From the NCBI RefSeq assembly GCF_900129135.1, contig NZ_FQVI01000010.1, forward strand, positions 62,001 through 126,000: DNA of 64,000 bases. The letters are read 5' to 3'. Below, one piece after another: positions 16,611 to 24,596 of the stretch. The stretch's first letter is position 1. Each line of letters opens with the position of its first letter. Below the pieces are notes generated by a model that had not been told where the DNA came from, did not search any database, and was given only the letters and a program-made list of their open reading frames with translations. This stretch comes from Lactonifactor longoviformis DSM 17459 (lineage in GTDB: Bacteria; Bacillota; Clostridia; Lachnospirales; Lachnospiraceae). The translations under genes and the position numbers were made by a program.

Positions 16611-17240
16611 GTGGCAAAGGTAATGGTGATGGAACACCCTTTAATTCAGCATAAGATTGGTATTATCCGCAGGACAGGCACCAGTTCAAAGGAATTCCGG
16701 GAACTGGTTGGAGAAGTAGCTATGTTTATGGCTTATGAGGCAACACGGGATCTGAAGCTTCGGGAGATTGAGATTGAGACTCCCCTGGCAAAGACAAAGG
16801 CTATGCAGCTGGCGGGAAAGAAACTGGCGGTTGTACCGATTTTAAGGGCAGGACTTGGAATGGTGGAGGGGATGCTTGCCATGATACCCGCAGCGAAGGT
16901 GGGGCACATCGGCCTGTACCGGGATCCGGATACGCTGGAGCCGGTAGAGTATTACTGCAAGCTTCCGGCAGATTCCAGCGAGCGGGAGGTCTTTGTAGTG
17001 GATCCTATGCTGGCAACCGGAGGTTCCGCTGTGGCTGCCATCGCCATGTTAAAGGAGAAAGGGGTAAAGAATATCCGCTTCCTCTGTCTCATAGCCGCGC
17101 CGGAGGGACTCAAGAAACTACAGGAAACCCATCCGGATGTTGATATCTATGTAGGTGCCCTGGACGATCACCTGAATGAACACGGCTACATAGTGCCGGG
17201 ACTGGGAGACGCCGGAGATCGAATATTCGGTACCAAGTAA
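16611..17240 (+). CDS. upp: Uracil phosphoribosyltransferase
   Basis: Salvages uracil to UMP using PRPP. 209 residues, the normal size. The PRPP loop reads [12 protein letters not shown] near residue 130 and the C-terminal uracil-binding region reads [14 protein letters not shown]. The start is a GTG eight bases after AAAGGAGG; the next in-frame ATG would cut the conserved N-terminus. It follows rpiB by 36 bases in the same operon. Confidence 0.96.
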   Translation: MAKVMVMEHPLIQHKIGIIRRTGTSSKEFRELVGEVAMFMAYEATRDLKLREIEIETPLAKTKAMQLAGKKLAVVPILRAGLGMVEGMLAMIPAAKVGHIGLYRDPDTLEPVEYYCKLPADSSEREVFVVDPMLATGGSAVAAIAMLKEKGVKNIRFLCLIAAPEGLKKLQETHPDVDIYVGALDDHLNEHGYIVPGLGDAGDRIFGTK

Positions 17241-17255
17241 GCTGGGAGGGCTGTG

Positions 17256-17741
17256 ATGCAGGGAAAAAGAACAGATTATATCTCATGGGATGAATACTTT
17301 ATGGGGGTAGCCAAACTGGCCGGGATGCGCTCAAAAGATCCGAATTCTCAGGTGGGGTGCTGCATTGTCAGTGCGGACAATAAAATATTGTCCATGGGCT
17401 ATAACGGTTTTCCCAGAGGATGTTCAGATGATGAATTCCCCTGGGACAGGGAAGGAGAACCCTCAGATACAAAATACCTCTATGTAACCCACAGTGAACT
17501 GAATGCCATACTGAATTACCGGGGGGGAAGCCTGGAAGGGGCCAAGCTGTATGTGTCCTTATTCCCGTGTAATGAGTGTGCCAAAGCGATTATCCAGGCA
17601 GGAATTAAAACTGTGGTCTATGATAATGACAAATATGCAGATACCCCCTCCGTCGTTGCGTCAAAGCGCATGATGGATGCCGCGGGTGTGCGGTATTATA
17701 AATACAGCAGAACAGGGCGGGAGATTCGTTTTACCGTTTAG
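17256..17741 (+). CDS. dCMP deaminase family protein
   Basis: Zinc-dependent cytidine/deoxycytidylate deaminase family. The zinc site is visible as THSELNA (H-x-E) near residue 79 and FPCNECAKAI (P-C-x2-C) near residue 104. With 161 residues it fits dCMP deaminase, which makes dUMP for thymidylate synthesis; the neighbouring uracil salvage gene supports a pyrimidine role. A GTG one codon earlier is the formal frame start, but the ATG is better spaced from GGGAGGG. Confidence 0.88.
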   Translation: MQGKRTDYISWDEYFMGVAKLAGMRSKDPNSQVGCCIVSADNKILSMGYNGFPRGCSDDEFPWDREGEPSDTKYLYVTHSELNAILNYRGGSLEGAKLYVSLFPCNECAKAIIQAGIKTVVYDNDKYADTPSVVASKRMMDAAGVRYYKYSRTGREIRFTV

Positions 17742-17776
17742 TCAAGGAAAGTGCCCGTGGGCACATGTGTGGGAAT

Positions 17777-17828
17777 CAGCTATTTTCAATGGAAGCAGAG
17801 ATTGAAAATAGCTGTTTCCTTGTTTTTC
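17777..17828 (+). terminator. Rho-independent terminator of the sua5-to-deaminase operon
   Basis: A perfect 14-bp stem (CAGCTATTTTCAAT with its complement) and a 10-base loop are followed by TTTCCTTGTTTTT. Confidence 0.85.
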
Positions 17829-17844
17829 ATAAGGAGGTGAATGA

Positions 17845-19191
17845 ATGCAGATAGAGATGCCCAGGAAGGTTGAATCTATCATCGAAACACTCAGCAGCTG
17901 CGGATACGAGGCGTATGCCGTGGGAGGGTGTGTGCGGGATACGATTTTGGGTAGAATTCCGGATGACTGGGATATCACTACGTCGGCCAGGCCTGAGGAA
18001 GTTAAAAAAATATTTGGAAGAACGGTAGACACAGGGCTGGTACACGGCACTGTGACAGTTATGATCGGAAAAGAAGGCTTTGAGGTGACAACCTATCGGA
18101 TTGACGGAGCGTACGAAGACAACAGGCATCCCCTGGAAGTGACTTTTACTCCCAGTCTGAAAGAAGATTTAAAGCGCCGTGATTTTACCATAAATGCTAT
18201 GGCTTATAATCACCGGGACGGGCTGATCGATATCTTTGACGGGATGGGAGATTTGGAAAAGAAGAGAATCCGCTGTGTGGGGGAACCTTTGGAACGGTTT
18301 CAGGAAGATGCTCTGCGTATGCTGAGGGCCGTCAGGTTTTCTGCCCAGCTGGGGTTTTCTATAGAGTCCCGGACAAGAGAAGGGGTTAAACTTCTGGCGC
18401 CGAACTTGAAGGCAATCAGCGCGGAGCGAATACAGACGGAGCTGGTAAAGCTCATTGTATCAGATCATCCGGAAATGCTGGGGGAGGCCTTTTCCACAGG
18501 GATGACAAAGCAGTTTTTACCGGAATTCGACAGTATGATGGGAACCGATCAGAACAATCCTCACCACAAGTATTCGGTGGGAGAGCATGTGCTCAAGTCA
18601 ATGGAGTATGTGGAAAACAATAAAGTATTAAGGCTTACCATGCTTCTTCATGATGTGGGAAAGCCCCTGGTAAAAACAACCGATGAGGAAGGGATCGATC
18701 ATTTTAAGACCCATAACGCAGTGGGAGAAAAACTCGCCGGAGAGATCCTCCGCCGTCTGAAATTCGATAATGATACCATTGCAAAAGTAAGCAGGCTGGT
18801 GAAATGGCACGATTACTGGGTACAGCCCAAATATCGTGCAGTGCGCAGGGCTGTGAACAAAGTCGGGGAGGAACTATACCCATACCTATTAAAAGTGCAG
18901 AGGGCAGACGCTTTGGCCCAAAGCAATTATCAGCAGGAAGAAAAGCTGAGACGTCTGGATGAAGTAGAAGAGATGTACCGGCATATAATAGAAGAAAAAC
19001 AATGCGTATCCCTGAAGGATCTGGCAGTGTCAGGCAGGGATCTGATACAGTGCGGTATGAAGCCGGGAAGGGCAATTGGGGAAGAACTGAACCGGCTCCT
19101 TGAACTGGTGTTGGAGGAACCGGAGAAGAATGATAGAGACTTCCTTCTTCAGGTAATGAAGGAAGACCTAAAAAGGGACAGGTCAAACTGA
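17845..19191 (+). CDS. cca: CCA tRNA nucleotidyltransferase with HD domain
   Basis: Adds or repairs the 3' CCA end of tRNAs. 448 residues: class II nucleotidyltransferase head with GGCVRDTILGR near residue 24 and DDWDITTSA near 37, an RNA-binding neck with RFQEDALRMLRAVRF near residue 150, and an HD domain (LLHDVGKP near residue 267). The tRNAs in this window do not encode CCA, consistent with need for the enzyme. The start follows AAGGAGGTG. Confidence 0.93.
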   Translation: MQIEMPRKVESIIETLSSCGYEAYAVGGCVRDTILGRIPDDWDITTSARPEEVKKIFGRTVDTGLVHGTVTVMIGKEGFEVTTYRIDGAYEDNRHPLEVTFTPSLKEDLKRRDFTINAMAYNHRDGLIDIFDGMGDLEKKRIRCVGEPLERFQEDALRMLRAVRFSAQLGFSIESRTREGVKLLAPNLKAISAERIQTELVKLIVSDHPEMLGEAFSTGMTKQFLPEFDSMMGTDQNNPHHKYSVGEHVLKSMEYVENNKVLRLTMLLHDVGKPLVKTTDEEGIDHFKTHNAVGEKLAGEILRRLKFDNDTIAKVSRLVKWHDYWVQPKYRAVRRAVNKVGEELYPYLLKVQRADALAQSNYQQEEKLRRLDEVEEMYRHIIEEKQCVSLKDLAVSGRDLIQCGMKPGRAIGEELNRLLELVLEEPEKNDRDFLLQVMKEDLKRDRSN

Positions 19192-19210
19192 ATATGGGAC
19201 ACCCTGAAGT

Positions 19211-19260
19211 CAAAAGGGGACGTGTTCTTTGTAGAAGGAACACGTCCCCTTTTGGCATTT
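19211..19260 (+). terminator. Rho-independent terminator of cca
   Basis: A perfect 17-bp stem (CAAAAGGGGACGTGTTC with its complement, 10-base loop) is followed by GCATTTTTG. Confidence 0.88.
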
Positions 19261-19317
19261 TTGTGCTCCGGGGTTCATAAAATAAAAAGGACGCAAAATA
19301 AAGGGGGATGAACATAA

Positions 19318-20304
19318 GTGTATGACCGTGGGTTAAGTATATTGGAGCAGTATGATTTAACAGCGACTAATACATACCGGGGGAGAGGATCCCTCATCTG
19401 TAATACCCAGCAGGGACTTGTGCTGATCAAGGAATTCCAGGGGTCTGCGAAAAAGCTGGTGCAGCAGGAAGTTCTGCAGAGACAGCTGGAGGCAGGCGAA
19501 TTGCTGATTGACACTGTGTACGCAAATCAGGAAGGGCAGCTGGTGTCCTTTGATAAGGATAATATCCCATATTATCTCAGGCGCTGGTATGAGGGCAGGG
19601 AATGTGATACAAAGGCGAAAGAGGATATACTGAGGAGCATTAAAGCTCTGGCTAGTTTACATAAAATTATGCACATGCCTGTGGAGGAGAATTATGTAAA
19701 GGAATCCCTGCTTCAGGAATACGGGAGACATAATGCTGAATTGAGAAAGATCCAGAAGTTTATCCGCAGCAAACGCCAGAAGAACAGGTTTGAACTCCGC
19801 TATCTGGAAAGCGTGGGATGGTATCTGGCTCAGGGGGAAGAAGTGATCCGCCAGCTGATTGCGTCTGATTATGATACCCTTAGGAAGGATGCGATGTCCA
19901 GAGGGGATATCTGCCACGGGGAATTTAACCAGCATAACGTACTGTTCGTGAATCAGAAAATTGCAGTAACGAATTTTGACAAGTGGAATTACGACATCCA
20001 GACAGCAGATCTCTACCAGTTTATGAGAAAAATTCTGGAGAAGCATAACTGGGATAAGGAACTGGGAAAACAAATGCTGGAGGAATACAATAAGGAAAGG
20101 CCGCTGTCCGGCATGGAGCTTGATAATCTGAGACTGCGGTTTGCATATCCTGAAAAATTCTGGAAGCTGGCCAATTATTATTACAATCACAAGAAGGCCT
20201 GGGTCTCCCAAAAAAGCGAGGAAAAACTGGATACGCTTATCGCTCAGAAGGGGGTTTGGCTGGGGTTTTTAGAGGAAATGTGCAAAATGCGGGGAAAAAA
20301 CTAG
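19318..20304 (+). CDS. CotS-family spore coat protein, kinase-like fold
   Basis: 328 residues related to CotS/CotI/YutH, spore coat proteins with an aminoglycoside-phosphotransferase-like fold. The N-terminal lobe includes GLVLIKEFQGS; the catalytic loop reads CHGEFNQHNVLF near residue 200 and the metal site TNFDKWNYD near residue 220. Compared with active kinases (HGD and DFD), these are HGE and NFD, so activity may be weak or lost. The start is GTG after AAAGGGGG; the ATG inside that site is out of frame. Most likely incorporated in the spore coat. Confidence 0.75.
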   Translation: MYDRGLSILEQYDLTATNTYRGRGSLICNTQQGLVLIKEFQGSAKKLVQQEVLQRQLEAGELLIDTVYANQEGQLVSFDKDNIPYYLRRWYEGRECDTKAKEDILRSIKALASLHKIMHMPVEENYVKESLLQEYGRHNAELRKIQKFIRSKRQKNRFELRYLESVGWYLAQGEEVIRQLIASDYDTLRKDAMSRGDICHGEFNQHNVLFVNQKIAVTNFDKWNYDIQTADLYQFMRKILEKHNWDKELGKQMLEEYNKERPLSGMELDNLRLRFAYPEKFWKLANYYYNHKKAWVSQKSEEKLDTLIAQKGVWLGFLEEMCKMRGKN

Positions 20305-20363
20305 GCATTATTACCTGAATCTGCTATAATAGAAAAAACATTATTGCAGGGAGGTACAAGAAT

Positions 20364-22097
20364 ATGGACTACAAAAAATTGTATGAAGAATGGCTGGATA
20401 ATCCGTATTTCGATGATAAAACGAAAGCAGAATTGAAAGCAATTGCTGAAGATGAAAATGAAATTAAAGAACGTTTTTATATGGATCTGGAGTTCGGTAC
20501 CGCAGGGCTTCGCGGGGTAATTGGTGCTGGTACAAACCGCATGAATATCTATGTGGTGAGGAAGACCACACAGGGGCTGGCAAACTATATTGAATCTGTG
20601 GGGGCGAAAGGAAAAGGCGTAGCGATTGCTCATGATTCCCGCCGCATGTCCCCGGAGTTTGCAAAAGAAGCTGCCCTTTGCCTTGCTGCCAATGGAATTA
20701 AGGCTTATATTTTTGAATCCCTGCGGCCGACTCCGGAGCTTTCTTATGCAGTGCGCAAACTGGGGTGTGTAGCCGGTATCAATATTACAGCCAGCCATAA
20801 CCCTCCGGAATATAACGGGTACAAAGTATACTGGGAGGACGGCGCGCAGATTACGCCTCCCCATGACGCCGGAATTATGGGCGAAGTGAAAAAAGTTACG
20901 GATTACAATAATGTAAAGACCATGGATGAAAAGGATGCCATAGAAGCAGGTGTTTATGAGGTGATCGGCAAAGAGATAGACGATGCCTACATGGAGGAGC
21001 TGAAGAGCCAGGTACTGCATATGGATGCCATTTCACAGATGGCCGGGGAACTTAAGATAGTGTACAGCCCTCTGCACGGAACCGGAAACATTCCTGTGAG
21101 ACGGGTGTTAAAGGAACTGGGCTTTGACAATGTATATGTGGTAAAAGAGCAGGAACTCCCGGACGGAGAATTCCCAACGGTGAGCTATCCCAATCCGGAG
21201 GCTGAGGAAGCTTTTGAACTGGGGTTAAAGCTGGCAAAGGAAATGGATGCCGATATTGTTCTGGCCACTGACCCTGATGCAGACCGCCTGGGCGTGCGGG
21301 TAAAGGACAGCAGGACCGGAGAATATCACACACTTACAGGAAACATGTCCGGCTGCCTGTTGGCGGAATATGAGATTGGCCAAAAGAAGGAGCTCCAGGG
21401 CCTGCCTGAGGACGGTGCACTGATAAAGACAATAGTTACCACTAATATGGCCAATGCAATTGCCAGACACTATGATATCCGTTTAATTGAGGTTCTGACC
21501 GGATTCAAATATATCGGCCAGCAGATTCTGGGCTTTGAGAAAAATAAAAGAGGAACGTATCTGTTCGGTTTTGAGGAGAGCTACGGCTGCCTTATCGGTA
21601 CCTATGCCAGAGATAAGGATGCAATTGTGGCTTCCATGGCTCTTTGTGAGGCTGCGGCTTACTATAAGACACAGGGCAAAACCCTCTGGGATGCCATGAT
21701 AGATATGTATGAGAAATATGGATATTACAAGGATGACATCCAGTCTGTCACTTTAAAGGGAATTGAAGGACTGGCTAAGATCCAGTCCATTCTGGATACG
21801 CTGAGGAAGGAGCCGCCTACAGAGATCGGAGGATATCAGGTTGTATCAGCAAGAGATTACAAGAGAGATACCATCACAGATCTGGAAACAGGGGAAGTTA
21901 CCCCTACCGGCCTTCCAAGCTCTAATGTTCTCTACTATGACCTCACAGATGATGCATGGGTATGCGTAAGGCCCTCCGGAACTGAGCCAAAGGTTAAGTT
22001 CTATTATGGAATCAAGGGAACCTCACTGTCCGATGCGGACGAAAAATCACAGGCTCTTGGAAAAGCCGTACTGGAAATGGTTGACAAAATGCTGTAG
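20364..22097 (+). CDS. Phosphoglucomutase/phosphomannomutase (PgcA-like)
   Basis: Alpha-D-phosphohexomutase interconverting hexose 1- and 6-phosphates, 577 residues. The phosphoserine loop is TASHNPPEYNGYKVYW near residue 143, the metal loop ATDPDADRLG near residue 302, the sugar loop FGFEESYG near residue 395, and the phosphate loop VRPSGTEPKVKFY near the C-terminus. The length fits the PgcA type, which supplies glucose 1-phosphate for polymers. An extended -10 (TGCTATAAT, 20322-20330) lies 33 bases upstream and AGGGAGGT precedes the start. Confidence 0.94.
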   Translation: MDYKKLYEEWLDNPYFDDKTKAELKAIAEDENEIKERFYMDLEFGTAGLRGVIGAGTNRMNIYVVRKTTQGLANYIESVGAKGKGVAIAHDSRRMSPEFAKEAALCLAANGIKAYIFESLRPTPELSYAVRKLGCVAGINITASHNPPEYNGYKVYWEDGAQITPPHDAGIMGEVKKVTDYNNVKTMDEKDAIEAGVYEVIGKEIDDAYMEELKSQVLHMDAISQMAGELKIVYSPLHGTGNIPVRRVLKELGFDNVYVVKEQELPDGEFPTVSYPNPEAEEAFELGLKLAKEMDADIVLATDPDADRLGVRVKDSRTGEYHTLTGNMSGCLLAEYEIGQKKELQGLPEDGALIKTIVTTNMANAIARHYDIRLIEVLTGFKYIGQQILGFEKNKRGTYLFGFEESYGCLIGTYARDKDAIVASMALCEAAAYYKTQGKTLWDAMIDMYEKYGYYKDDIQSVTLKGIEGLAKIQSILDTLRKEPPTEIGGYQVVSARDYKRDTITDLETGEVTPTGLPSSNVLYYDLTDDAWVCVRPSGTEPKVKFYYGIKGTSLSDADEKSQALGKAVLEMVDKML

Positions 22098-22111
22098 GAG
22101 ACAAGCCTTTT

Positions 22112-22537
22112 ATGGATAAAAGATATTCATTCACAGAGTTCAGAGAAATCATCCGCAGACTGCGGGCTCCTGACGGCTGTCCCTGGGACAGGGAGCAGAC
22201 CCATGAGAGTCTGATTCCGTGTATGCTGGAAGAGGCACAGGAGGCAGTGGACGGGATTCGTCTGCTGGAGGAGACAAAGGATGCGGACAACCTCTGCGAA
22301 GAACTTGGGGATGTGCTGCTGCAGGTGATGATGCACAGCCAGATCGCGGAGGAGGAGGGACTGTTTACCATTGATGACGTAATACAGGGAATCAGTGAGA
22401 AGATGATCCGCCGCCACCCTCATGTCTTTGGCCGGGGCACAGCCAATTCCTCTGCCGAGGTGCTTCAGACCTGGGAAGAGATAAAAAAGAGAGAGAAAGA
22501 GGAAAAAGCCCGGAAAAACGCGGAAAAAAAGCTGTGA
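22112..22537 (+). CDS. mazG: MazG-family nucleoside triphosphate pyrophosphohydrolase
   Basis: 141 residues carrying one MazG domain. The start SFTEFREIIRRLRAPDGCPWDREQT is the classical MazG N-terminus; metal ligands are in LEEAQEAVDGI and CEELGDVLLQV. It hydrolyses nucleoside triphosphates to monophosphates, a house-cleaning role. In Bacillus the syntenic gene yabN fuses a methyltransferase-like domain to MazG; here only the MazG part exists. The C-terminus is a charged Lys/Glu tail. Confidence 0.9.
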   Translation: MDKRYSFTEFREIIRRLRAPDGCPWDREQTHESLIPCMLEEAQEAVDGIRLLEETKDADNLCEELGDVLLQVMMHSQIAEEEGLFTIDDVIQGISEKMIRRHPHVFGRGTANSSAEVLQTWEEIKKREKEEKARKNAEKKL

Positions 22538-22563
22538 AAGAGCCGCTAAAATGCCTAAAAAAC

Positions 22564-22592
22564 TTGACAAACACAGGGAAAGAGGTTATAAC
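22564..22592 (+). promoter_or_regulatory. Strong promoter of the HU gene
   Basis: A consensus TTGACA and TATAAC with a 17-base spacer, just after the mazG stop. It predicts a leader of about 110 bases before HU. Confidence 0.8.
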
Positions 22593-22710
22593 TATCAATA
22601 GAGTTATTAGAACTTCACGCTTGTTTTTGGGGCGTAGCCACTGATGCAGAGTAAGCATTGGGATATGGCATCGAAATTTATTGTAGACAAATCAATAGGA
22701 GGAAATACTC

Positions 22711-22989
22711 ATGAACAAAACTGAATTGGTAGCGGCTATCGCTGAAAAAACTGAATTATCCAAGAAAGACGCAGAGGCGGCATTAAAAGCGTTCGTAGAT
22801 GTTGTTTCTGATGAATTAAAAAAAGGTGAAAAGGTTCAATTAGTAGGTTTTGGTACTTTTGAAGTATCAGAGAGAGCTGCCAGGGAAGGAAGAAATCCTC
22901 AGACAGGAAAAACCATGAAGATCGAAGCTTCCAAATCTCCTAAGTTCAAAGCAGGAAAAGCATTAAAAGACTTAGTTAATGAAAAATAA
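22711..22989 (+). CDS. HU family DNA-binding protein
   Basis: 92 residues, the usual HU size. [22 protein letters not shown] forms the helical body and [21 protein letters not shown] the DNA-binding arm with its Asn-Pro tip. It bends and compacts DNA non-specifically. It has its own strong promoter and terminator, so it is probably highly expressed and independent of the yab genes around it. Start follows AGGAGG. Confidence 0.97.
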   Translation: MNKTELVAAIAEKTELSKKDAEAALKAFVDVVSDELKKGEKVQLVGFGTFEVSERAAREGRNPQTGKTMKIEASKSPKFKAGKALKDLVNEK

Positions 22990-23002
22990 GTATTGAGTGA
23001 AT

Positions 23003-23030
23003 AAGGGGACTGATTCGTCAGTCCCTTTTT
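23003..23030 (+). terminator. Terminator of the HU gene
   Basis: Stem AAGGGGACTGA pairing with TCAGTCCCTTT (one G-U), 4-base loop, followed by a T-tract. Confidence 0.88.
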
Positions 23031-23088
23031 ATATACCCCGGGGCAGGTGGGAACAGGCCCGAACACGGAAAAGAAAGGAAGAGCAGAC

Positions 23089-23328
23089 ATGAGATTGGAT
23101 AAATTTTTAAAAGTTTCCCGGTTGATTAAAAGGCGTACCGTTGCCAACGAAGCATGCGATGCCGGACGCGTCCTGGTAAACGGCAAACCCGCCAAGGCAT
23201 CCACAAAGGTTAAGCCTGGAGATATTCTGGAGATCCAGTTTGGCAGCAATGTTGTAAAAGCGGAGATTCTGGAGGTAAAAGAGACCGTTAAAAAGGAAGA
23301 TGCGGATAAAATGTTCCGCTATCTCTAG
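23089..23328 (+). CDS. S4-domain RNA-binding protein (RqcP/YabO-like)
   Basis: 79 residues, nearly all S4 domain: MRLDKFLKVSRLIKRRTVANE and VLVNGKPAKASTKVKPGD. The Bacillus homologue (YabO, RqcP) binds stalled 50S subunits and works with RqcH in alanine-tailing quality control. The syntenic position just before yabP supports this. The frame runs open further upstream, but AAAGGAAG and the family N-terminus fix this ATG. Confidence 0.88.
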   Translation: MRLDKFLKVSRLIKRRTVANEACDAGRVLVNGKPAKASTKVKPGDILEIQFGSNVVKAEILEVKETVKKEDADKMFRYL

Positions 23329-23401
23329 AGATATACAGTACTAATACAGCCCATTCCCCCATATAATGATGGAAGAAAGTATAGATGGAGGAAGCTGTAT
23401 T

Positions 23402-23689
23402 GTGGATGAGAAGCAACCGACGATGCTCCATGGTTTCATACTAAAAAACCGCCAGACAGGCAATGTTACAGGCGTCAGGGATGTAGTATCCTTCGATATG
23501 AATGAGATTTTATTAGATACACAGCAGGGAATGCTGACGATCAAGGGGAAGGACCTCCATGTCACAAGACTGAATCTGGAAAAGCAGGAGGTAGACCTGG
23601 AGGGGACCATAGACAGTCTGACCTATACTGAGGGAGGAATCCACGGCCAGAAAGCAGGGGAGAATCTGCTGAAACGGCTGTTCAAATAA
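23402..23689 (+). CDS. yabP: Sporulation protein YabP
   Basis: A YabP/YqfC-family protein needed for spore development in Bacillus. The conserved part reads VTGVRDVVSFDMNEILLDTQQG and LTIKGKDLHVTRLNLEKQEVDLEG. With the GTG start it has 95 residues, the usual size, and GGAGG stands ten bases before that GTG. An ATG 36 bases earlier is in frame but has no ribosome binding site. It precedes yabQ by six bases; the pair is nearly always together in spore formers. Confidence 0.88.
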   Translation: MDEKQPTMLHGFILKNRQTGNVTGVRDVVSFDMNEILLDTQQGMLTIKGKDLHVTRLNLEKQEVDLEGTIDSLTYTEGGIHGQKAGENLLKRLFK

Positions 23690-23695
23690 GCGCCT

Positions 23696-24214
23696 ATGAG
23701 CGAGTATATGAATCAGGAGCTTATTCTATTTGCCAGCTCTGTCTGGGCAGGAGTGCTGATGGTGGCAGCTTATGATGTGCTGCGGATTTTTCGAAGAGTC
23801 TGCGCTCATCCTGCCCTGTGGATCAGCATAGAAGACATTCTGTACTGGACAGCCGGCGGTGTTTTTTTGTTTTCCAGAATGTATGAGGAAAATGACGGTG
23901 TCATACGCCTGTACGCCCTTGCAGGCATTCTTCTGGGAGTTATTTTATATCATTACAGTGTCAGCGAATTATTAGTAAAATACATATCATTTTTTTTAAA
24001 TAAAATAAAAGGTTTCCTTAAAATACCTCTGAAATTGACAGCACGATGGATAAAAAGGTTGAAATTTCCACTGTCACGAGGTAAAATTTTAGTATTGAAC
24101 TATTTGTCAGCAAGGAAAGTCAGGAAGAAAAATGATGAGAGAACGGACAAAAAAAAGAATGCAGTCAAAAAAGAAAAAAAGAAGAGGCGTTCGAAACCGG
24201 ATCGCCATGATTAG
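23696..24214 (+). CDS. yabQ: Spore cortex biosynthesis protein YabQ
   Basis: 172-residue membrane protein with about three hydrophobic segments (residues 8-25, 45-60, 72-90) followed by a long basic tail rich in Lys and Arg. YabQ localises to the forespore membranes and is needed for cortex formation in Bacillus. The second in-frame ATG (codon 5) is an alternative start. The basic tail overlaps the divIC gene by 83 bases in another frame, which may explain its odd composition. Confidence 0.88.
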   Translation: MSEYMNQELILFASSVWAGVLMVAAYDVLRIFRRVCAHPALWISIEDILYWTAGGVFLFSRMYEENDGVIRLYALAGILLGVILYHYSVSELLVKYISFFLNKIKGFLKIPLKLTARWIKRLKFPLSRGKILVLNYLSARKVRKKNDERTDKKKNAVKKEKKKRRSKPDRHD

Positions 24215-24464
24215 TATAACCTTTGTCGTGTGTGTTCTTCTTGGAGCACTCCTCTACGAAGGCGCGGCTCTGAAAAAGAAGGTTGCCGGCAACGAGGCGA
24301 GAAAGGTGGCGATTTCTGAAGAAATAAAGAAGGAAGAAGAGCGTACAAAAGAGATAGAAGAGACAAAAGAATACATGCAGTCAGATGAATACGCGGAAAA
24401 AGTCGCGAGAGATAAACTGGGATTGGTTAAGAACAATGAGATTGTATTCAAAGAGGAAAAGTAG
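24132..24464 (+). CDS. divIC: Septum formation initiator protein (DivIC/FtsB family)
   Basis: 110 residues: a short basic cytoplasmic N-terminus, one membrane helix (about residues 24-44), then a coiled coil (EEIKKEEERTKEIEETKEY) ending with the family motif YAEKVARDKLGLVKNNEIVFK. It is part of the division complex with FtsL and DivIB. Synteny with Bacillus yabQ-divIC is exact. The start lies inside yabQ, after AGGAAG; a later in-frame ATG (codon 10) would shorten the overlap to 56 bases. Confidence 0.9.
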   Translation: MMRERTKKRMQSKKKKRRGVRNRIAMISITFVVCVLLGALLYEGAALKKKVAGNEARKVAISEEIKKEEERTKEIEETKEYMQSDEYAEKVARDKLGLVKNNEIVFKEEK

Positions 24465-24484
24465 CCGGCTCAGTAAATACCATA

Positions 24485-24553
24485 TTTTGTCTAAAAGTTT
24501 TTAAGCACAGAGTAGTGTTTTTGACAAAGATTAAAGGAAAAAACATCTATAAT
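24485..24553 (+). promoter_or_regulatory. Spo0A-dependent sigma-A promoter of spoIIE
   Basis: A perfect TTGACA (24521-24526) and a perfect TATAAT (24548-24553) are separated by 21 bases, not 17. The Bacillus spoIIE promoter is known for a 21-base spacer and activation by phosphorylated Spo0A. Two sequences resembling Spo0A boxes are present: TTTGTCTAAAA at 24486-24496, and on the other strand CTTTGTCAAAA at 24519-24529, overlapping the -35 box. Confidence 0.75.
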
Positions 24554-24596
24554 ACACCTTTGATAGCGAATGCTAATTCAGGGGAGGTAATCATAG

